Positions 11,419-23,131 of a stretch of DNA of 64,000 nt are shown one piece after another; the stretch's first letter is position 1; each line of letters starts with the position of its first letter. The stretch comes from Lepiota brunneoincarnata (Eukaryota > Basidiomycota > Agaricomycetes > Agaricales > Agaricaceae): contig JAEBUN010000004.1 of assembly GCA_023014365.1 (NCBI GenBank), positions 372,001 to 436,000 on the forward strand, in the 5' to 3' direction. A program made the translations under genes and the position numbers. A model generated the notes under the pieces. The model was not told the DNA's origin, made no database searches, and was given only the letters and a program-made list of their open reading frames with translations.

Positions 11419-11774
11419 AATGGGTCAGTTCCACCGCATTGCTAACAACGCTTCTCTGCCTTGGCTAACAGCCTCTCTCCCAGCCACCCTCATGTCGCGC
11501 CCTTTTGTCTCTTCTCCCCTCGCCGGCAACCCCTCTACAAACCCCTCTGCACGCACATCAGCCCCAGCCAGCCAGCGGATGCCTTCGAGATCCAGCTCTC
11601 ATTTTGCTGCTTCACGCCCCCTCCTGCCCATTCCCATCCATCGCAACAGCACTTCAACCGTCTTCCAACAAGAACAAGAAGCCCGTAAAATTCATCGAGG
11701 CACCAGAGAACCAGGAGTACAGATTCGAGCTCAACCTTTCCCAAGCCGAATTTAGTCGCCAGGATGAGGACTAA
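11419..11774 (+). CDS. Possible small protein gene, structure unresolved
   Basis: Evidence for a transcript: a TATA-like box, a pyrimidine-rich leader, and an intron candidate starting GTCAGT at 11423 with a perfect TGCTAAC branch site and a CTAACAG or TCCCAG acceptor, joining ATGG to a frame reading MA...TLMSRPFVSSPLAG. The 3' end, in another frame, reads KKPVKFIEAPENQEYRFELN and stops after SRQDED at 11772-11774, which looks protein-like. I could not connect the two frames with one convincing intron; an intron 11507-11561 joins them arithmetically but gives an odd hydrophobic middle. It may contain a sequence error. Function unknown. Confidence 0.3.
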
Positions 11775-14700
11775 ATCATTCTCTCCCCCCTTGCTTTCCT
11801 TCCTTTTCGCGCTCCCGGTGCCATCCCCCGTTGTCTCGGACGTATTTATGACCCACGGCCCAAGTCGCCCTGGATGTCGAAGCAGAATAGCCAAACCAAA
11901 ACGCCATTTTCACGAATCACATACACTTTCTGTCTCTTTATATGCACTTTATTCTTTTTTAACATTTCACACCATAATCCCCCCCCCCTCTTTCATTGCC
12001 TTATCCTTATCATTTCTCTTGGCTCGTACCACATAGATTGGTCTCTCGGGTTGTATAGCTGAAGAACTCTACGTCGTTTGTAGTATGATACCCAATGTAA
12101 CACCGTACCCGCGTTCACTACACGACCATCCACTATCCAGGATATTCTGGTTTCTTTTTTTATTCTCTTGGGCCGGCTAACATAAATGACGTCGTGAAAA
12201 GCGAAGTGTCACTGCAAGGTACGCCGATGATGATTAGCTTGGGTGCGGACCTGCGGGTGGGCTCGTAGTACGTTGCCGCTCATAAAAACACGTTGCGACA
12301 AGTCAAATCCAAAAATGGATTCCCATCACCAGAATAGCTATCCCGGTCTGTACCGTTACCCGTACGTGATCTCCGTTCACGAGCCCAGCCATGTTGCCAC
12401 AGACGCAAGAAATGACATGCGGTTCCAAGGCTGACGCCATGATACCAAGGCTTATCCACGGATATCACCCACAAGCACAGTCAGTTGCGATTTATTCCAA
12501 CCCCCGGGTGATCGAGGTGGAGTCGCATTCCAGATATCGATCCCGGAGAGAGACTCGTAGGCGCTTAATTGTCTTCATCTCAAAAACCTCGGCGATTCCG
12601 TCGTACGAACACGTCCACACTTGTATGTATATTGGCACTCCGATTCCGTTGTCATACGGGAGTTTCGCGGTGGGTCCAATCTGCATCATGAAACCTTCGG
12701 GTCCGGAAAGCTAGCGGTTCCGATGCATAGATTGTTCTGCCATATGGTCAGTGGGTATACTAGCCGTACCCTTGGAGATACGCGACGCCCCCAACGGACA
12801 TGAGAACTCGAAACGAACTCAGAAGTACAACAGTTCCGATGGAGGAGAAGCCCGTTCGATGAGATGTCACCAAGTATATGTGTTTCTGGAGGAGGATGGC
12901 GGGGCTGTGTATGAGTGGCACCGGCTTCGAGGCAAGGCAATTGTGCCATCCCATCAAGACCGGAGGACCTCTCCCCTTCCGGACAAGATGATCATGCGTA
13001 CATCATACCTCCTTCCTAGAACCATACGGCCGATTTGTTGACATCAGAGCCAGTAAATAAAATAAAATAAAAAATAAAAAAGGGACAAACCTTATTATTC
13101 CATCAGGGCCCAGAGTAAAACATCGCGGCAGCAAACCGAATACTCTGGCCAGTGATTAGCTACCCATCGCCATTTGCAACACTGTGAGGGAGGGTGTTAT
13201 GCAGCAACAAAACACTGGGACGACTCGTCAGTTGGAACGAGCGCACAATGATCCTTGTGTAGACCGCCGGGTCGAGAACGCTCGCCTGCCAGAAGTGGGG
13301 CATGAGCAATCCCATATAGTACTGTCACAATTAGATGTCTTGAATGAGCCGATGAATGCGCAGAGCTAAGCGTGGGATGAGAGCGGGGAAGCCCCTCCCC
13401 CCACCAGCCAGCTACCATGAAAGCCCAGAAACAGTGTCTCTTCTCCGGGAAGCTTGTAATTGTGGGAACCTCGAGGTTATCGGTAACAACAATACGAGTT
13501 CAAGAAATCAACAGTTTGAAATTTTAAATGCGACAACAACGGTCCAAACACCGGCCTCTCCGATCCACTTTTGAAGCAGTACGCGCCATCAATATTCATA
13601 GCGGGTATGGATATAAAAGTTATCGATCGCCCTGATTCAAACGAGGTCACTGTGTGTGGAGGCCAAGTTGGGGCCAGAAAAAAGGAGAAAAAAAAGGGTG
13701 ATTATTAGAAGACGACGGATGAGGTAGGCCATAGAAGGGAAACGCTGGTGAAATAAATTTGTCGGTTTTCCGCGATCAGTAATAAGACATGGAACCAAAC
13801 CATCAGAACCTTGATAGCACTCGAGATTGGTGAGTCCACCCAAGTCGGCGATACCCTCGTGCCGAGAGAAGATTCTTGTGCGCCTTCGGGCTGGATATTT
13901 GATATGTCGTTGTAGCGCTGTTAGAATGATTTATTGCGGGAGTGCGCTAGAGTTTTCTCCGGAGAGGATCAAACATCTAGGAATGTAGAGTTGCGATGCA
14001 ATTCTTGTGGGTTACTCGATGAACATTCAAGGCCTTGGGCCTTAACACCGGAAGAGGCGATCGATAGATAACTCAGAAGCGACTGCTTTTTAAACATTTG
14101 ACGGCTTTAGGTATTCCAAGTTCTGGAAAAGACAGACTCGATATAGATAGACTGATGTATCACCATGGATGGATGTGTGGATAGGCAGTGGGGTCATGGG
14201 AGAAGGGGGAGGGGAGATGATCGATGAAGGCCCACCAGTGACAGGACCACTGAGGGTCTCACTGCCCGCACTGTGAGAGTCGAGATAAAGGTGCCTTGGA
14301 CGAGGCCGTAACAGAGGCCAACCCAGACCTTCTTGGGTCTTTCGGCAAAGTATCAGACACATTGAACAGACTATGCCGTTCTATAGGAGTGCAGGATAGA
14401 TATTGCACGTTACATCTACCCTGGCCGACCATGGCGACTTGGAAGTCTGGACTGAGGGTACATATCTTCGCATGAAAATCAATTACATTTAGTGCGTTGG
14501 CATTTTCCCCCACCGAGTCCCCCCCGGCGATCGTCGTCGTTATGCTGCCTGTTTGGAAAAAAAGGGTTCCCAGCGAGAAACGGAGACAATATGACATCAC
14601 TTGGTTCCTGGCCGCAGTCGAAGATTGTGTTCCGTTGGGAGGAAACCTGAATGAATGCGAAGGGCGCCCGTAGTGATCTATCAAGTATTATTTATTCCCT

Positions 14701-16217
14701 CCCCGGCGTAGTGGGTGAAAGGGATGCGTGCGGCGACTTGCGACAGGTTGAAGATGGGGGATAAAACTGCGAGAAGCCCAGAGACGCAAGAGGCTGAGCC
14801 GAACTGGAGGCACGTCCCAAGGCAGGAACACCCGCTACCACCTCCCCGTTTCGGGAGAGTCATTTGAAAGGGTGCAGAGTCCGATAACGGGCCGCAAGGC
14901 TCAATAGTACCAAGCTGATCGACGCTATCTTCAGCATTGTCAAAGCAAAAGCTCCACTGTCATAGGTTTGGAAGTAAGGACACAATTCAATTGCACGCCT
15001 GGCCAGAAGCCATGGGCCACGAGGCTGGAAGGTGATGCAAACCCTAGGGTGTTGTATGAGGTATTCCACAGGGCCGTGTCAGTTTTTTTTGTTGAACGCT
15101 TTCGAATCTGGTTGGCTGGTGGTCATATGGGCAGCCTGGGGATGAATGGTCGTGTTCGGGGCCCTGGCAGTGGAAATGACCCCACTAACGAGGCCAGCAA
15201 GCTACCTCCTTCGTCGTCCGAGGATCGCAGTACTAATGGAGATACTGGCAGGGTGCGAGGTCGTTCGGGACGAAAGGTCCAACTGAATACTGCGCTGTGC
15301 CAGCCCTTTCAAGGAACTGGCACGAGAGAAAAGCGCGTGATAACCGACCATTGTGTGGTGGAGGGTGCATTCTTTCAAGATTAACGTTGGACTTGGGCCC
15401 TCTTGGGCGTAGATGAGATCTCGATTGCTCCAGGGTGGGGTTGGTGACCAGTAATGAGCACTCAGTAAGTACGGGGAGAAATACGATGGATCATTAGGGA
15501 TACAGCACGACTTGGGAGGACAAGAGTGGGCGTGATTGGGTTTGGGCGCTTCGGCAAATTGTTTATGAGTGTTTTCGTTCGATCATCCTTCCCGGCTTCT
15601 CTTCGGAAATTCCTTGCGGTGGATATTGTGCTTGTGGGCAAGGGCGTTGCGGGGGCGTTCCCCCATTAGCACCGACCTGGACGCAAACGAGGTAATAGAA
15701 AGAGTGCGCGCGTAGCAAATGTACGTTAATTCCGGCGTTAGAAAATTGGACCTGAGATCGTAATCAGTTTGCCCAAACCGGGGGGGGATGCGAGTGGTGG
15801 GTCTTCCGAACCTGCTCGAGGCCTCGGATCTTGGGGGAGGGGGGGAGGGATGACAGTGTAGGAGGATAATAAAGGGATGTGGTGGACCTTGGGGGCCGAG
15901 GGAGGAGAGACTGGAGGATCTGGACAGGTACGGCGGAGATGTCCGGGATGGACAAGGGAGCTGTGCTAGTCGACCCTTGAGCCGGCTTTGGCAAGAGCCG
16001 GAGCCAGCTGTGACGTGTCACGAATTGGGACCAAAGCGTGCGAATGGAAAAGGCCGTGGGAAGACCGGGATGTGAGTGTAGAAATAGACGGGACCGCTCG
16101 CAGGAACTCGTCTGATCGTTTCCTCTTGCTCGCTACTCACAGGCTTCGCCTTTACGACCTGTTACGACCGCACGACGTTTATTTCTCGCATCTGTTTCCC
16201 TTCAGCTTATCCTCATC
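11775..16217. other. Gene-poor 4.4 kb stretch
   Basis: Only short open frames on both strands, none with recognisable domains or consistent splice sites. It holds an A-rich run (AATAAAATAAAATAAAAAATAAAAAA) near 13055-13080, short G/C runs and no obvious terminal repeats. The last few hundred bases are the promoter and CT-rich leader of the Ras-like gene. It could hold decayed sequence, a lncRNA or a long upstream region. Confidence 0.5.
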
Positions 16218-17179
16218 ATGTCTCCTGCATTCAACAACAACATCGCTAACAACAACAGCAACAACAACGGCACCAACACCAACAATATGGACCACTGGAG
16301 GGTCGCCGTCCTCGGTGATGGTGGTGTCGGCAAGACTGCCCTGGCCGTGCAAGTGCGTTCTCTTTCCTTCTCCCACCTCTCTTCCTATCCTCATCCTCCT
16401 CCCCTAGTTCACCCTCAATTGCTTTGTCGGTAAGCTTTGCCCAAACCCTGCTTTTCGCCCCCCGTGTTGATGAGTCCCACCCTTTTTTATTCTTTTTTTT
16501 TTTTTTTTTCTCTCAGCTGTTCGCTTCCTCCAGAGGTAAATAGTCCCGCTCGCTTGATATTCTTGCTTGTGATTGAGGACGGTCATTCCACCCAGACCTA
16601 CGACCCCACTATTGAAGACGCGTATCGAAAGCAGCTCGTCGTCGACAATCGCATGTGCTTTGTAGAAGTCATCGACACGGCTGGACAAGGTGTGTTAGTC
16701 CTCAGATTTCGTCGAGCGTGGGAGCCTCATTACGGTCAACAGAGGAGTATGCTACTCTCCGGGATCAGTGGGTCCGGTGAGCTGCCTTGTGGTTTTCTGG
16801 CCCTCTCCGTCCCATACCTAACAGACGTTTTAGGGAGGGGCAAGCATTCATCTTGGTATATTCAATTGCGTCAAGGACCACTTTCGAACGCCTCGAGATG
16901 TTCCGCCAGTCAATGCGCCGAGTCAAGCGCGGTGATACCATCTTCATGCTTGTCGGTAACAAATGCGACAAGAACTACGAGCGCGAGGTCTCCAAAGATG
17001 AGGGTGCTGCGTTGGCACGGCAGTTTGGCTGCGAATTCCTTGAGACTTCAGCCAAGACTGCTCAAAACGTAGAACGCCTCTTTATCAACCTCGTTCGAGC
17101 CCTCCGGGATGCCGCGACGGCGAAAGACGAAGGTCAGCAATCACCGAAGAAGAAGAGAAAGAAGTGTATCGTCTTCTGA
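16218..17179 (+). CDS. Ras-family small GTPase with CaaX box
   Basis: Membrane-bound GTP switch. Exons: 16218-16352, 16408-16429, a 2-nt piece at 16534-16535, 16596-16689, 16743-16776, 16834-17179; 210 residues. After an Asn-rich N-terminus the G motifs follow in order: P-loop GDGGVGKT, effector region ETYDPTIEDAYRKQ, DTAGQEEY, NKCD and ETSAK. The tail has a polybasic stretch (PKKKRKK) and CIVF, a CaaX box; a final Phe can favour geranylgeranylation. The Glu of FVETYDPT is encoded across two introns with only AG between them. Without that piece the conserved effector loop is lost. The sequence resembles the basidiomycete Ras/Rap (RSR1-like) group; which of these cannot be fixed by eye. Confidence 0.9.
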
Positions 17180-17599
17180 AGACCCCCCGCGCTGCGATAA
17201 ACACGGCCTCTAGATTCCCCATGTCTTGTCCAACGATACCACTATGCTACTCTCTTTTATGGTCCACATGCGTTTCATCCTCCCTATTCCCGCTATGTTG
17301 TTTCCCCATCCATGCCTACCTGTTGCTCTTTCCTGGTCTCTTTTTTTTGTCTTTGTTGATGGCGATCGCTTTCTGCGCTTTGTTTTTTCTGTCATTCTCT
17401 CTCTGTCTCTCTCATACTGCAAAACGTAGGGATCCAGGTGTTGTTAACTTAAACCGATTCTTGGAATTTACTGCTCTATACGACAATATATGATAGACTG
17501 CATTGATGCGTATGCTATGCAACAGACAGCTTGCTGTGCCGCAGCCATTTAAAACGTCGTTGGATACGCTCAACTGTCTATGATATACTACCCCCTACC
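17180..17599. other. Intergenic, T/C-rich
   Basis: Tandem spacing between two plus-strand genes. T- and C-rich 3' flank followed by a short promoter; nothing else seen. Confidence 0.6.
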
Positions 17600-19342
17600 A
17601 TGACCTTGGCCTCATTTACCTGCGAGTCCCCAGACTTCTCTGTCCGTTCTGTCCCGGATGGAACTGTCTTTCGCGTTCAACGAGCGGCTCTGCGGAATAG
17701 CGATATCTTCCGTGCGTGATACCAGGATCATCATCCTGATTTACACAAAGCCCATCATAAAATTATAGGAGACATGTTCCTCTGTTGCGAACAACCAGAT
17801 GATCATGCCGAAACTCTGGACCTCCATGAGCCGACCCATGTTGTATCCGCTCTTCTTCATCTTCTCCACCAGTTCTTGGCACCCCCTGTCGAAGTAGATG
17901 ATGGCAATGGTCCAGCTGCGTCCGGCCGACAGCGGTTCTTGCCTAGGATACCTCCGTTTGATCCTAGCACGGTCATTCCTCTACCAGTGCTACAGCCCAT
18001 GCTTTTCGACCTTGTGGATAAATATGCGCTAAAGCTTGACATCTTCCGGATTCTCTGTTCGCACCTGATGGCCCACACCCCGGCACATCCACTAAGAGTC
18101 TATGGCTTTGCTGCCTCTTTCGAGCCTCGCTATCGGAGGCATCGGCCTCGGTCAGAGGCCCTATCTCAAGCTCATGAATCGTCAGGCGAAGGCGAGTTGG
18201 GCACCGATACCGAAAAGGAGATGGAAATACAAATGCAGAAGATTGCATCAAAAGCGAGCGAGTTCCTCGAGCCGATAGGAAGTTATTCAATGGAAGCAGT
18301 ATTAGACGCGATCCCTAGTGCCAAGGCCCTGCACCGCGTCGTACAGCTTCAGCATTTACGAGTCAAGACACTGAGGGAGGTCTTGAACGATGCAGAAATA
18401 TTTCCCAAAGGTCAGTAGTCTTTTTCTATCGGACCCAAGCAAAAGCTTCATCATGCCTTTCACTTTGGTCCTTTGTCACGTTTCATCGATTTCAACCCCT
18501 TTTTGATGATTTCGTCTCGCGTTTCCCCCTCCCCTACGGTGTGGAGTAAACCTCATTCAAAAGGTGTACTTCCAAGCCGATTCATCATGATGGCATACCG
18601 TTTCGTCTTCCCTAGTTTCTTGCGCTTATCATACCCGTCCTTTTTACCTCATCCTTCGCCAATCCATTTCTCACTTTTCGGCGCGCCTGCGGTTTAAACT
18701 GAATTACTAACTTTTTCGAATTCCCTTTCATATTCATCCTTCCCGTCCATCCCCGGCGTGGACGACACTTCGGACGCTGACGTGCGCCCTTACTGACTTC
18801 TGGCCTCGCACTTTCGCGGTACCGATTGGGTTTGGATATCGTAACCTGTGCTGTGGCGTGGGGGGCATCGCGTTTGGTCGTCCTGCTACCGTGTCATCCC
18901 GATTTCTGTCATGCGTAACCTTCCCTCCTCGTCGTCAGGGTATGGTGCCTGTCCGTCTCACTGCGAGAAAACAGTGGGATTCTGGGATCGGCAACGTAAA
19001 GCCCTCACAGGAAAGATCGACTCTGGTTCGGGCCTTTTATTATTTTTTGTGTGGCAATTTTCACAACGATTTCCACACTCACTCGCTACTCTGTTTGTCA
19101 TCTAGGGACTGATGTTGCTGGCGAAATGGAGTTGTTTGTGGATACGTTAAAGGAATGTAAGATCTGTCATAAAGCTGGCGTGGCTGCGGTTGAGATGCTT
19201 GCCGTGAGTGCAATATTTCCCTTTCGAATTCGGCCGGATGATATTTACTGGACCTTGATTGACGCGCCCCTTACCCTGATCTATCTAGTACAAATGCTAC
19301 ACTCTTCCCAGGAAAGTTCACCATCTGGCGGGCCTTACCTAA
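17600..19342 (+). CDS. BTB/POZ-type protein with Cys-rich C-terminus
   Basis: Proposed exons 17600-17711, 17769-18410, 18939-19025, 19106-19203, 19289-19342; 330 residues. The start reads like the short fungal BTB fold: SPDFSVRSVPDGTVFRVQRA, LRNSDIFRDMF, then LDLHEPTHVVSALLHLLHQF, and a helical part LVDKYALKLDIFRILCSHLM. The C-terminus carries Cys/His pairs (ACPSHC, CKICHK) and ends GVAAVEMLAYKCYTLPRK. This layout is common in agaricomycete BTB-domain proteins of unknown role, possibly adaptors of cullin ligases. The third exon is reached across a 528-nt intron, ten times the local norm; the joins are in phase but the interval may hide an insertion or another exon. The first two exons are secure, the last three less so. 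Confidence 0.72.
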
Positions 19343-19469
19343 AATACGACGTCCCGAGTTTCTTTGTATACACCTCCATCATTGAATTGCAGCATTACAT
19401 TGGGTATAAATTATAAAATGCGGTGCATCTGACAGCCATGTGCACAGGTAGTGTACATACAGACATCTA

Positions 19470-20328
19470 TCACACGTTGTGCCACAACAGTGTCCTCAGA
19501 TCCTTCCACGCTTCGGAATCGCGATAGAGGTACTTCATAGAATTAAACATGCCAGGTTGGATTGTCTCTCCCTTGTTCTGGAAGAGCCACATGACCGAAC
19601 CCCATGCGAAGGCAGCGAAGAGGGAGAAGTAGCGCGAGTCGGGTGGAACGGGCTTGACGGCTGAGCTGGCTAGTGCAGACTGGGGTGACGTGTTGTAAGG
19701 GGAAGATGACCGGGGTAAGAGGGAAGCGACGACACGTGAGACTACGTAGAGAACGATCTAATTTACACGTTTCGAAATATGAGTAACGGTCTCGGAAACT
19801 TTTGCGTGAGTGAATATACCTGCTCATTAACGGCGTTCCGCTCGCCAAAAACAACGTAGCCACCAAGGAGGCCCGCGATAAAGGTGTCACTGCCCCGTGG
19901 CTTGCCGCTATTCGCCTTCTTTTGGATCAACAGGAAGGTTTTGTACAGGGTCACAAATTTGGCAAGGTTGAAGGCATGCTGCTTGGTTGCGCGGAAGATG
20001 ACCTTGAGGCGATCTCGCCAGCTATAGAAGGCCCCATAACCAGGGTGCAATGTACAACCCCAATCGCGGCCATTGTATTTCAGAGTGGTCGGTAGAATAA
20101 ATAAATAAAATTAGTGAATAAGGCCCATGAAGTTTTGTTGAGTTCACAGTCAAAACGGAAACGAAGGGGATATACGAACCTTCCACGACCAAAGAGAATG
20201 GACATGACCAGAGCATGGGGGAACCTGACTTTGACTCCATACACAAAACCATTCCGTGCTCCCTTCAAGATGGCAAGGTAGTCGTGATAGGCTGGGTTTG
20301 CAATAATATTGCTGATGGCTTGAGACAT
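19470..20328 (-). CDS. PXMP4: Peroxisomal membrane protein PXMP4/PMP24 family
   Basis: Exons on the minus strand 20328-20180, 20021-19820, 19757-19470 give 212 residues, the size of the family. Conserved blocks are the N-terminal LAILKGARNGFVYGVKVRFPH, ALVMSILFGRGSW, a middle ATKQHAFNLAKFVTLYKT, the GGYVVFGERNAVNEQIVLYV block and the C-terminal SLFAAFAWGSVMWLF. PXMP4 is an integral peroxisomal membrane protein of the Tim17/Tim22/PMP24 superfamily with no known enzymatic activity. The first intron is 158 nt and uses a GTTCGT donor. The gene is convergent with the BTB-type gene; the stops are 127 bases apart. Confidence 0.9.
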
Positions 20329-23131
20329 TGTTGAGAGAGAACCACGCGGAGCACAGACTGGTTGAATCCAAAGAAAGCAGCAAGCTGGGGCGTTGGTAGA
20401 GAGCTTGCACCGAGGATAGTTTGGAGGCGAAGGCAGCAGCAAGTTCCGAGTGCCAGACTCAATCACATGTCATCGCCCCCATTTGCTCGCCGCCTCAATC
20501 ACCTGCACGGACAACTCGCTGCTGGGAAGGGCCGTTGTCGTGCGTCGGCCGCAATCCAAGGCCCCAGATGCACCAAAACTGCTACCTGGGATTGCGAAAC
20601 AGAGTCGGGCATAGAACGGATTCAATAATAGCGGACGACACGTATGAAAAGCCCAAAACCCTTTTCCGAAATTTCCAATGTTCTTGCCTCTCTATCAGCT
20701 GACATATGGGTTGATATACATGTATGTACTCTTTGTACCCAGCTGCTTTGTTCTTTGGACAAGTGCACTCTAATCCCCGAGGCCTTCTGTATCGCTTTAA
20801 TGACGGAGAGAAACTGGTTGCGAACTTAGCGGGGGAGACGAAAAGTCAAATCAATCAATCGCCGAGATAGAATCTATTACATAGTCAATCTAATTCCAAA
20901 TTTCTCTGCTGTACAGCCCACAGCCCAAACGTATAACTCTATGCAAGCAGGGGTCTTCCGCCTCGTGCGTCAATAACAGACACTTGAAGGCTCGTACAAG
21001 GCACATCTCCCCCGCATGGTGTGGAGAGAGGGCTTGAAAAGACCCTCAACACTTGGTCTCAGCCACCAGATCAGTTCAGCGAACAATGTAGCAGTGGCAA
21101 CGGCAGAACTTCTTGGATGGACGGGCGTAGCCCCGTCCATCAGTCAAACCCAATTCGCTACAATCAGGTTGTTGTTGTATACTTATGTCCATGTCGTCTT
21201 GGGTGCCTCGTGCTGTTGTTCGGACGTCCTCATCCGCCATCAGGGCGACAGAACAATAAGCATTGCTATATAAAGCCCACTTTTCCCTCCAAATCACCCC
21301 CTCTAGTGCAAGTGCGGCCGTAGAGGCTATTTTGACCGCCGAAGTGTGACACAGGGATGGAAAACTTGGAGATACACCTTTCCGAGAGGAGGGCTCAACG
21401 CTGGGCCTTGATAGATCTCGTATTTTTGGAGTCGGAAGTGAGCCTGCGCCTAGATTATGGTTCCTCGGACCTTTTGGCACCCCAGAGTGGGATTAAGAGA
21501 GCTTGTGGCACAATTGGGCTCGTTCTCTTAGTAGCTTTCCCCCCTCGTATGATTATTATTATTGGTTCTGGGTCTATTTTCGGATCCAGCCTTGACTGGA
21601 TGAATTGTGTTGTCTCTTGCTGTTGAATGGGCTTGCCGTAGCGCGCCTACCAGAGGCGATGAGAACACTCTGATGTCAGAATCCCCTGATCCAAAAATGG
21701 AGTGGGGGGGAAGACCTCTGGTTTGGCAGTTAGTCGAGGAATATAACTGGATAGTGGTATCGATGAACATCAGCTATTCTCCGACTATAGAGGCAGCGCG
21801 GAGAATTAGATCCTGAGGGTCCTGGGATGCAGGACGGTTCTTGCTCCGAGGTCACAGGGGAAATCGGTGAGAGAAACTCGACGCAAATGAGAGGCCGCTG
21901 GCATGCTTTAGAAGCCATTTCAATACTTCATGTCCGCCTGTGCCCACAATCAGACTGGTATTGAATTCCAACATAAAACTTTGTTTCGCTAGGTAAATTT
22001 TATGGGCCCTGGGAGGTACAGGGCATGGTGAGATAGAGAATCGGAATACCAAGTTCCACTTACATACTCAACATGATGTGGACAGAAATGGGCGAACGCA
22101 TTTATGGCCCTACCCTTCTGGAATGTGGGAGAGCCATCAGCCAATACCTAGGCATAGATGGAAGGCTTATGGCGCCTCAATCGAGATACATAACGCCAAC
22201 TTCTCCCCGATTGACAGTCCAAGGAGCGCCGTTAATTGTTTCCAAGGTTTACCTATCTTCCCCGCCGGATCCCGATATGACCTCTCTTTCTGCCGAAGCG
22301 TCAAGTGCATCCCTTTGTGTATATAATTCCGGTGCGGGTTCCAATGGAAGATCGGATGAAAAGAAGAAAAAAAAAGACAATTTCATCACGCTTGTGGTGC
22401 AGCTTGAAGGGCTCCAATAAGGTTCTGGTGGATATCTCTTATCAAGACATACGATTTCGTCAGAGGGACAGAAAATAGACATTCGGAGGAGTCATTCAGC
22501 ACCACTGTTGTCGTCTGTAGATTGATCCATACTGGATCAGTGCTGTGGGCTGTTATAAACCCATCCCGACATATGGGGTCAGGAAGGGACTTGTCATTTG
22601 CGTAATTCCTACCAACCGCCAATCCGGGTCCAACTTATTTTCGTCGGCGGAATTCGAAGGAGCGAAGCGAGTTGACCAAGGCAATATAGTAGCTTGGACA
22701 TTCCGGGTAGAAAACGGCTCGAAAGGAAAAAAGGGAAGAGGGAGAGCCAGGCCCTGGGTTCCTAAGAACTAGCTCTAGGAACCTGTAGGCGCTGTAATGC
22801 CTACTGGGGAAGCCGGAGAGCCAAGGATGAGAACACGATCCTGTAATGTTCTGTTCTGGTTCGCAGTGGGTCTGTCAGGTCACTTTGTTGGCGTTCTTTG
22901 AAGATGCCTATTGTGGGTTCTTTGTCCGCACGGGACGTGGGTGCATTGTATTTTTTTTTTTTGTTTTGGCCTTTCCACCCGGCACGGCGAAGGGTGGTTC
23001 GGAATATTCGAATGACAGGTGCTGATTCTGGTCAGAGGCGCCTTGTTTCTTTTTCAATAATGAATATTGTCGCTGAAGATGCGGGTCACACAAATGGTCA
23101 CACCGACTTGTTATCTCCACCCACAAAGCAA
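20329..23131. other. Gene-poor 2.8 kb divergent stretch
   Basis: Between the starts of PXMP4 (minus) and MTC1 (plus). Open frames up to about 130 residues occur on both strands (for example 21076-21480 minus, 22073-22420 plus) but show no recognised domain, start context or splice pattern. The T-run near 22951-22961 lies in the MTC1 leader. Confidence 0.5.

Noticed and set aside
10775..11434. 219-codon open frame on the minus strand
   Set aside because: Composition is not protein-like (many Cys, His, Trp in random order), no domain, and it overlaps a plus-strand promoter and leader.
7099..15324. 15-base repeat CAAGGAACTGGCACG at about 7099 and 15309
   Set aside because: A pair of this length is expected by chance in 64 kb, and there is no extended similarity around it.
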